From Nemertoderma westbladi (taxonomy: Eukaryota > Xenacoelomorpha > Nemertodermatida > Nemertodermatidae): DNA of 64,000 nt. Positions 56,981-64,000 of this stretch are shown here, in pieces. Numbering within the stretch: the first letter of the stretch is position 1; the number at the start of each line of letters is the position of its first letter. A model generated the notes under the pieces. That model made no database searches and was not told the DNA's origin. It worked only from the letters and a program-made list of their open reading frames with translations. The DNA is taken from the NCBI GenBank assembly GCA_032718475.1, contig JAUCBJ010002587.1, positions 1-64,000 of the forward strand, written 5' to 3'. The translations under genes were made by a program, and so were the position numbers.

Positions 56981-59900
56981 TATGACGGTCTGCTATTAAT
57001 TGGTTTGTAGTTGACCTTTGTACTTTACTACGGTCTGCTATTAATTGGTTTGTAGTTGACCTTTGCACTTTACGACGGTCTGCTATTAATTGGTTTGTAG
57101 TTGACCTTTGCACTTTACTACGGTCTGCTATTAATTGGTTTGTAGTTGACCTTTGCACTTTACGTCGGTCTGCTATTAATTGGTTTGTAGTTGACCTTTG
57201 TACTTTACTACGGTCTGCTATTAATTGGTTTGTAGTTGACCTTTGTACTTTACTGCGGTCTGCTATTAATTGGTTTGTAGTTGACCTTTGGACTTTACTA
57301 CGGTCTGCTATTAATTGGTTTGTAGTTGACCTTTGTACTTTACGACGGTCTGCTATTAATGGGTTTGTAGTTGACCTTTGTACTTTACTACGGTCTGCTA
57401 TTAATTGGTTTGTAGTTGACCTTTGCACTTTACTACGGTCTGCTATTAATTGGTTTGTAGTTGACCTTTGCACTTTACGTCGGTCTGCTATTAATTGGTT
57501 TGTAGTTGACCTTTGCACTTTACTACGGTCTGCTATTAATTGGTTTGTAGTTGACCTTTGCACTTTACGACGGTCTGCTATTAATTGGTTTGTAGTTGAC
57601 CTTTGCACTTTACGACGGTCTGCTATTAATTGGTTTGTAGTTGACCTTTGCACTTTACTACGGTCTGCTATTAATTGGTTTGTAGTTGACCTTTGCACTT
57701 TACTACGGTCTGCTATTAATTGGTTTGTAGTTGACCTTTGCACTTTACTACGGTCTGCTATTAATTGGTTTGTAGTTGACCTTTGCACTTTACTACGGTC
57801 TGCTATTAATTGGTTTGTAGTTGACCTTTGCACTTTACTACGGTCTGCTATTAATTGGTTTGTAGTTGACCTTTGTACTTTACGACGGTCTGCTATTAAT
57901 TGGTTTGTAGTTGACCTTTGTACTTTACTACGGTCTGCTATTAATTGGTTTGTAGTTGACCTTTGCACTTTACGACGGTCTGCTATTAATTGGTTTGTAG
58001 TTGACCTTTGCACTTTACGTCGGTCTGATATTAATTGGTTTGTAGTTTACCTTTGTACTTTACGACGGTCTGCTATTAATTGGTTTGTAGTTGACCTTTG
58101 TACTTTACTACGGTCTGCTATTAATTGGTTTGTAGTTGACCTTTGCACTTTACGACGGTCTGCTATTAATTGGTTTGTAGTTGACCTTTGTACTTTACGA
58201 CGGTCTGCTATTAATTGGTTTGTAGTTGACCTTTGCACTTTACGACGGTCTGCTATTAATTGGTTTGTAGTTGACCTTTGCACTTTACGACGGTCTGCTA
58301 TTAATTGGTTTGTAGTTGACCTTTGCACTTTACGTCGGTCTGATATTAATTGGTTTGTAGTTTACCTTTGTACTTTACGACGGTCTGCTATTAATTGGTT
58401 TGTAGTTGACCTTTGCACTTTACGACGGTCTGCTATTAATTGGTTTGTAGTTGACCTTTGCACTTTACGTCGGTCTGATATTAATTGGTTTGTAGTTTAC
58501 CTTTGTACTTTACGACGGTCTGCTATTAATTGGTTTGTAGTTGACCTTTGTACTTTACTACGGTCTGCTATTAATTGGTTTGTAGTTGACCTTTGTACTT
58601 TACTACGGTCTGCTATTAATTGGTTTGTAGTTGACCTTTGTACTTTACGACGGTCTGCTATTGATTGGTTTGTAGTTGACCTTTGTACTTTACTACGGTC
58701 TGCTATTGATTGGTTTGTAGTTGACCTTTGCACTTTACTACGGTCTGCTATTAATTGGTTTGTAGTTGACCTTTGCACTTTACGACGGTCTGCTATTAAT
58801 TGGTTTGTAGTTGACCTTTGTACTTTACTACGGTCTGCTATTAATTGGTTTGTAGTTGACCTTTGCACTTTACGACGGTCTGCTATTAATTGGTTTGTAG
58901 TTGACCTTTGTCTTTATACTTTACTACGGTCTGCTATTAATTGGTTTGTAGTTGACCTTTGCACTTTACTACGGTCTGCTATTAATTGGTTTGTAGTTGA
59001 CCTTTGTACTTTACTACGGTCTGCTATTAATTGGTTTGTAGTTTACCTTTGCACTTTACTACGGTCTGCTATTAATTGGTTTGTAGTTGACCTTTGTACT
59101 TTACTACGGTCTGCTATTAATTGGTTTGTAGTTTACCTTTGTACTTTACTACGGTCTGCTATTAATTGGTTTGTAGTTGACCTTTACACTTTACTACGGT
59201 CTGCTATTAATTGGTTTGTAGTTGACCTTTGCACTTTACTACGGTCTGCTATTAATTGGTTTGTAGTTGACCTTTGTACTTTACTACGGTCTGCTATTAA
59301 TTGGTTTGTAGTTGACCTTTGTACTTTACGACGGTCTGCTATTAATTGGTTTGTAGTTGACCTTTGTACTTTATACTTTACGACGGTCTGCTATTAATTG
59401 GTTTGTAGTTGACCTTTGTACTTTACTACGGTCTGCTATTAATTGGTTTGTAGTTGACCTTTGGACTTTACTACGGTCTGCTATTAATTGGTTTGTAGTT
59501 TACCTTTGCACTTTACTACGGTCTGCTATTAATTGGTTTGTAGTTGACCTTTGTACTTTACTACGGTCTGCTATTAATTGGTTTGTAGTTTACCTTTGTA
59601 CTTTACTACGGTCTGCTATTAATTGGTTTGTAGTTGACCTTTACACTTTACTACGGTCTGCTATTAATTGGTTTGTAGTTGACCTTTGCACTTTACGACG
59701 GTCTGCTATTAATTGGTTTGTAGTTGACCTTTGCACTTTACGTCGGTCTGCTATTAATTGGTTTGTAGTTTACCTTTGTACTTTACTACGGTCTGCTATT
59801 AATTGGTTTGTAGTTGACCTTTGCACTTTACTACGGTCTGCTATTAATTGGTTTGTAGTTGACCTTTGCACTTTACGTCGGTCTGATATTAATTGGTTTG

Positions 59901-62900
59901 TTGTTTACCTTTGTACTTTACGACGGTCTGCTATTAATTGGTTTGTAGTTGACCTTTGTACTTTACTACGGTCTGCTATTAATTGGTTTGTAGTTGACCT
60001 TTGTACTTTACTACGGTCTGCTATTAATTGGTTTGTAGTTGACCTTTGCACTTTACGACGGTCTGCTATTAATTGGTTTGTAGTTGACCTTTGCACTTTA
60101 CGTCGGTCTGATATTAATTGGTTTGTAGTTTACCTTTGTACTTTACGACGGTCTGCTATTAATTGGTTTGTAGTTGACCTTTGCACTTTACGACGGTCTG
60201 CTATTAATTGGTTTGTAGTTGACCTTTGCACTTTACTACGGTCTGCTATTAATTGGTTTGTAGTTGACCTTTGCACTTTACGACGGTCTGCTATTAATTG
60301 GTTTGTAGTTGACCTTTGCACTTTACGACGGTCTGCTATTAATTGGTTTGTAGTTGACCTTTGTACTTTACTACGGTCTGCTATTAATTGGTTTGTAGTT
60401 GACCTTTGCACTTTACGACGGTCTGCTATTAATTGGTTTGTAGTTGACCTTTGCACTTTACGTCGGTCTGATATTAATTGGTTTGTAGTTTACCTTTGTA
60501 CTTTACGACGGTCTGCTATTAATTGGTTTGTAGTTGACCTTTGCACTTTACTACGGTCTGCTATTAATTGGTTTGTAGTTGACCTTTGCACTTTACGTCG
60601 GTCTGATATTAATTGGTTTGTAGTTTACCTTTGTACTTTACGACGGTCTGCTATTAATTGGTTTGTAGTTGACCTTTGTACTTTACTACGGTCTGCTATT
60701 AATTGGTTTGTAGTTGACCTTTGCACTTTACGACGGTCTGCTATTAATTGGTTTGTAGTTGACCTTTGCACTTTACGTCGGTCTGATATTAATTGGTTTG
60801 TAGTTTACCTTGTACTTTACGACGGTCTGCTATTAATTGGTTTGTAGTTGACCTTTGCACTTTACGACGGTCTGCTATTAATTGGTTTGTAGTTGACCTT
60901 TGCACTTTACGTCGGTCTGATATTAATTGGTTTGTAGTTTACCTTTGTACTTTACGACGGTCTGCTATTAATTGGTTTGTAGTTGACCTTTGTACTTTAC
61001 TACGGTCTGCTATTAATTGGTTTGTAGTTGACCTTTGCACTTTACGACGGTCTGCTATTAATTGGTTTGTAGTTGACCTTTGTACTTTACTACGGTCTGC
61101 TATTAATTGGTTTGTAGTTGACCTTTGCACTTTACTACGGTCTGCTATTAATTGGTTTGTAGTTTACCTTTGTACTTTACTACGGTCTGCTATTAATTGG
61201 TTTGTAGTTGACCTTTGCACTTTACTACGGTCTGCTATTAATTGGTTTGTAGTTGACCTTTGCACTTTACTACGGTCTGCTATTAATTGGTTTGTAGTTG
61301 ACTTTTGCACTTTACTACGGTCTGCTATTAATTGGTTTGTAGTTGACCTTTGCACTTTACGACGGTCTGCTATTAATTGGTTTGTAGTTGACCTTTGCAC
61401 TTTACGACGGTCTGCTATTAATTGGTTTGTAGTTGACCTTTGCACTTTACGACGGTCTGCTATTAATTGGTTTGTAGTTGACCTTTGTACTTTACGACGG
61501 TCTGCTATTAATTGGTTTGTAGTTGACCTTTGTACTTTACTACGGTCTGCTATTAATTGGTTTGTAGTTGACCTTTGCACTTTACTACGGTCTGCTATTA
61601 ATTGGTTTGTAGTTGACCTTTGTACTTTACGACGGTCTGCTATTAATTGGTTTGTAGTTGACTTTTGCACTTTACTACGGTCTGCTATTAATTGGTTTGT
61701 AGTTGACCTTTGCACTTTACGACGGTCTGCTATTAATTGGTTTGTAGTTGACCTTTGCACTTTACGACGGTCTGCTATTAATTGGTTTGTAGTTGACCTT
61801 TGCACTTTACGACGGTCTGCTATTAATTGGTTTGTAGTTGACCTTTGTACTTTACGACGGTCTGCTATTAATTGGTTTGTAGTTGACCTTTGTACTTTAC
61901 TACGGTCTGCTATTAATTGGTTTGTAGTTGACCTTTGCACTTTACTACGGTCTGCTATTAATTGGTTTGTAGTTGACCTTTGCACTTTACTACGGTCTGC
62001 TATTAATTGGTTTGTAGTTGACCTTTGCACTTTACGACGGTCTGCTATTAATTGGTTTGTAGTTGACCTTTGCACTTTACGACGGTCTGCTATTAATTGG
62101 TTTGTAGTTGACCTTTGTACTTTACTACGTTCTACTATTAATTGGTTTGTAGTTGACCTTTGCACTTTACGACGGTCTGCTATTAATTGGTTTGTAGTTT
62201 ACCTTTGTACTTTACGACGGTCTGCTATTAATTGGTTTGTAGTTGACCTTTGTACTTTACTACGGTCTGCTATTAATGGGTTTGTAGTTGACCTTTGCAC
62301 TTTACGACGGTCTGCTATTAATGGGTTTGTAGTTTACCTTTGTACTTTACTACGGTCTGCTATTAATGGGTTTGTAGTTGACCTTTGCACTTTACGACGG
62401 TCTGATATTAATTGGTTTGTAGTTTACCTTTGTACTTTACTACGGTCTGCTATTAATGGGTTTGTAGTTGACCTTTGCACTTTACGACGGTCTGCTATTA
62501 ATGGGTTTGTAGTTTACCTTTGTACTTTACTACGGTCTGCTATTAATGGGTTTGTAGTTGACCTTTGCACTTTACGACGGTCTGCTATTAATGGGTTTGT
62601 AGTTTACCTTTGTACTTTACTACGGTCTGCTATTAATGGGTTTGTAGTTGACCTTTGCACTTTACGACGGTCTGCTATTAATGGGTTTGTAGTTTACCTT
62701 TGTACTTTACTACGGTCTGCTATTAATGGGTTTGTAGTTGACCTTTGCACTTTACGACGGTCTACTATTAATTGGTTTGTAGTTGACCTTTGCACTTTAC
62801 TACGGTCTGCTATTAATTGGTTTGTAGTTGACCTTTGCACTTTACTACGGTCTGCTATTAATTGGTTTGTAGTTTACCTTTGTACTTTACTACGGTCTGC

Positions 62901-64000
62901 TATTAATTGGTTTGTAGTTGACCTTTGTACTTTACTACGGTCTGCTATTAATTGGTTTGTAGTTGACCTTTGCACTTTACTACGGTCTGCTATTAATTGG
63001 TTTGTAGTTGACCTTTGCACTTTACGACGGTCTGCTATTAATTGGTTTGTAGTTGACCTTTGCACTTTACGACGGTCTGCTATTAATTGGTTTGTAGTTG
63101 ACCTTTGTACTTTACTACGTTCTACTATTAATTGGTTTGTAGTTGACCTTTGCACTTTACGACGGTCTGCTATTAATTGGTTTGTAGTTTACCTTTGTAC
63201 TTTACGACGGTCTGCTATTAATTGGTTTGTAGTTGACCTTTGTACTTTACTACGGTCTGCTATTAATGGGTTTGTAGTTGACCTTTGCACTTTACGACGG
63301 TCTGCTATTAATGGGTTTGTAGTTTACCTTTGTACTTTACTACGGTCTGCTATTAATGGGTTTGTAGTTGACCTTTGCACTTTACGACGGTCTGATATTA
63401 ATTGGTTTGTAGTTTACCTTTGTACTTTACTACGGTCTGCTATTAATGGGTTTGTAGTTGACCTTTGCACTTTACGACGGTCTGCTATTAATGGGTTTGT
63501 AGTTTACCTTTGTACTTTACTACGGTCTGCTATTAATGGGTTTGTAGTTGACCTTTGCACTTTACGACGGTCTGCTATTAATTGGTTTGTAGTTGACCTT
63601 TGCAACTTAACTACGGTCTGCTATTAATTGGTTTGTAGTTGATCTTTGCACTTTACTACGGTCTGCTATTAATTGGTTTGTAGTTGACCTTTGCACTTTA
63701 CTACGGTCTGCTATTAATTGGTTTATAGTTGACCTTTGCACTTTACGACGGTCTGCTATTAATTGGTTTCTAGTTGACCTTTGTACTTTACGACGGTCTG
63801 CTATTAATTGGTTTGTAGTTGACCTTTGGACTTTACTACGGTCTGCTATTAATTGGTTTGTAGTTGACCTTTGTACTTTACTACGGTCTGCTATGTTTGT
63901 AGTTGACCTTTGCACTTTACGACGGTCTGCTATTAATTGGTTTGTAGTTGACCTTTGCACTTTACTACGGTCTGCTATTAATTGGTTTGTAGTGACCTTT
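56981..64000 (+). repeat. Array 5: 45-bp minisatellite, possible 3' splice junction of the next OXR1 exon
   Basis: About 156 copies of a 45-bp unit running off the right edge: GACGGTCTGCTATTAATTGG, TTTGTAG, TTGACCTTTG, CACTTTAC. Variants are CTACGG/CGACGG/CGTCGG, TTGACC/TTTACC and ATTAATTGGT/ATTAATGGGT. A 990-bp (22-unit) higher-order duplication places the TACGTTCTACTATT variant at 62127 and 63117. GGTTTGTAG could be a 3' splice site followed by TTGACCTTTGGA (Leu-Thr-Phe-Gly), close to the VFGAL expected at the next exon of TLDc. Long open frames on both strands (INWFVVDLCTLLRSA and QRSTTNQLIADRSKV repeats) result from the 45-bp period and are not genes. Confidence 0.95.

Noticed and set aside
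59357-63627. Frames of 496 and 944 codons (INWFVVDLCTLLRSA repeats) and reverse-strand QRSTTNQLIADRSKV repeats
   Set aside because: The 45-bp period gives open frames on both strands at once. There is no start context, no non-repeat domain, and the units are intron sequence.

Overview
The window is nuclear DNA of an invertebrate animal (phylum not determined). Genes carry spliceosomal introns, the noncoding DNA is AT-rich and crowded with inverted-repeat elements, LINE/SINE debris and poly-C runs, and about 35 kb of the 64 kb is tandem minisatellite. Three genes are supported: a complete ABCE1 (two exons, + strand, 3392-5662), a complete intronless bacterial-type murD (- strand, 6160-7512), and a partial OXR1/NCOA7-family gene (+ strand, seven exons between 8714 and 54167, open at both ends).

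Layout. 1-3391: noncoding with small inverted-repeat elements. 3392-5662: ABCE1. 5663-6159: short convergent intergenic gap. 6160-7512: murD, a likely horizontal transfer from bacteria, with copies of one host dispersed repeat on both sides. 7513-8713: noncoding with dispersed-repeat copies and a TA-flanked hairpin MITE. 8714-64000: OXR1. Its exons are 8714-8878 (end of the LysM region), 10365-10604 and 12031-13144 (GRAM-like domain and acidic linker), 15998-16208, 34332-34536, 35241-35345 and 54015-54167 (conserved middle and start of the TLDc domain). All six internal exon junctions agree in phase and the joined coding sequence is 2193 nt (731 codons). The LysM exons and the rest of TLDc lie outside the window.

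The most unusual feature is the origin of the minisatellites in OXR1. At least four of the large arrays are amplified exon-intron junctions. Array 8850-10115 repeats the end of the first exon plus its 5' splice site. Array 10797-12030 repeats the 3' splice site and first codons of the third exon. Array 22970-34331 (11.4 kb) repeats the 3' splice site and first bases of the fifth exon. Array 35337-44475 (9.1 kb) repeats the end and 5' splice site of the sixth exon. A fifth array (56981 to the right edge) looks like the 3' splice site of the next exon, not yet reached. The gene therefore carries hundreds of tandem copies of its own splice sites. Next to two exons the units are 36 bp or 33 bp, open and in frame, so alternative site choice could add multiples of 12 or 11 residues to the protein.

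The E2-F intron also holds a 66-bp array, a 23-bp array and a nested transposon complex (a 3.5-kb foldback element containing a second TIR element with a broken LINE reverse transcriptase, plus a MITE). The last intron holds a 1.9-kb TIR element with many subterminal motif copies. All calls rest on reading the sequence and on knowledge of the families; no search was run.
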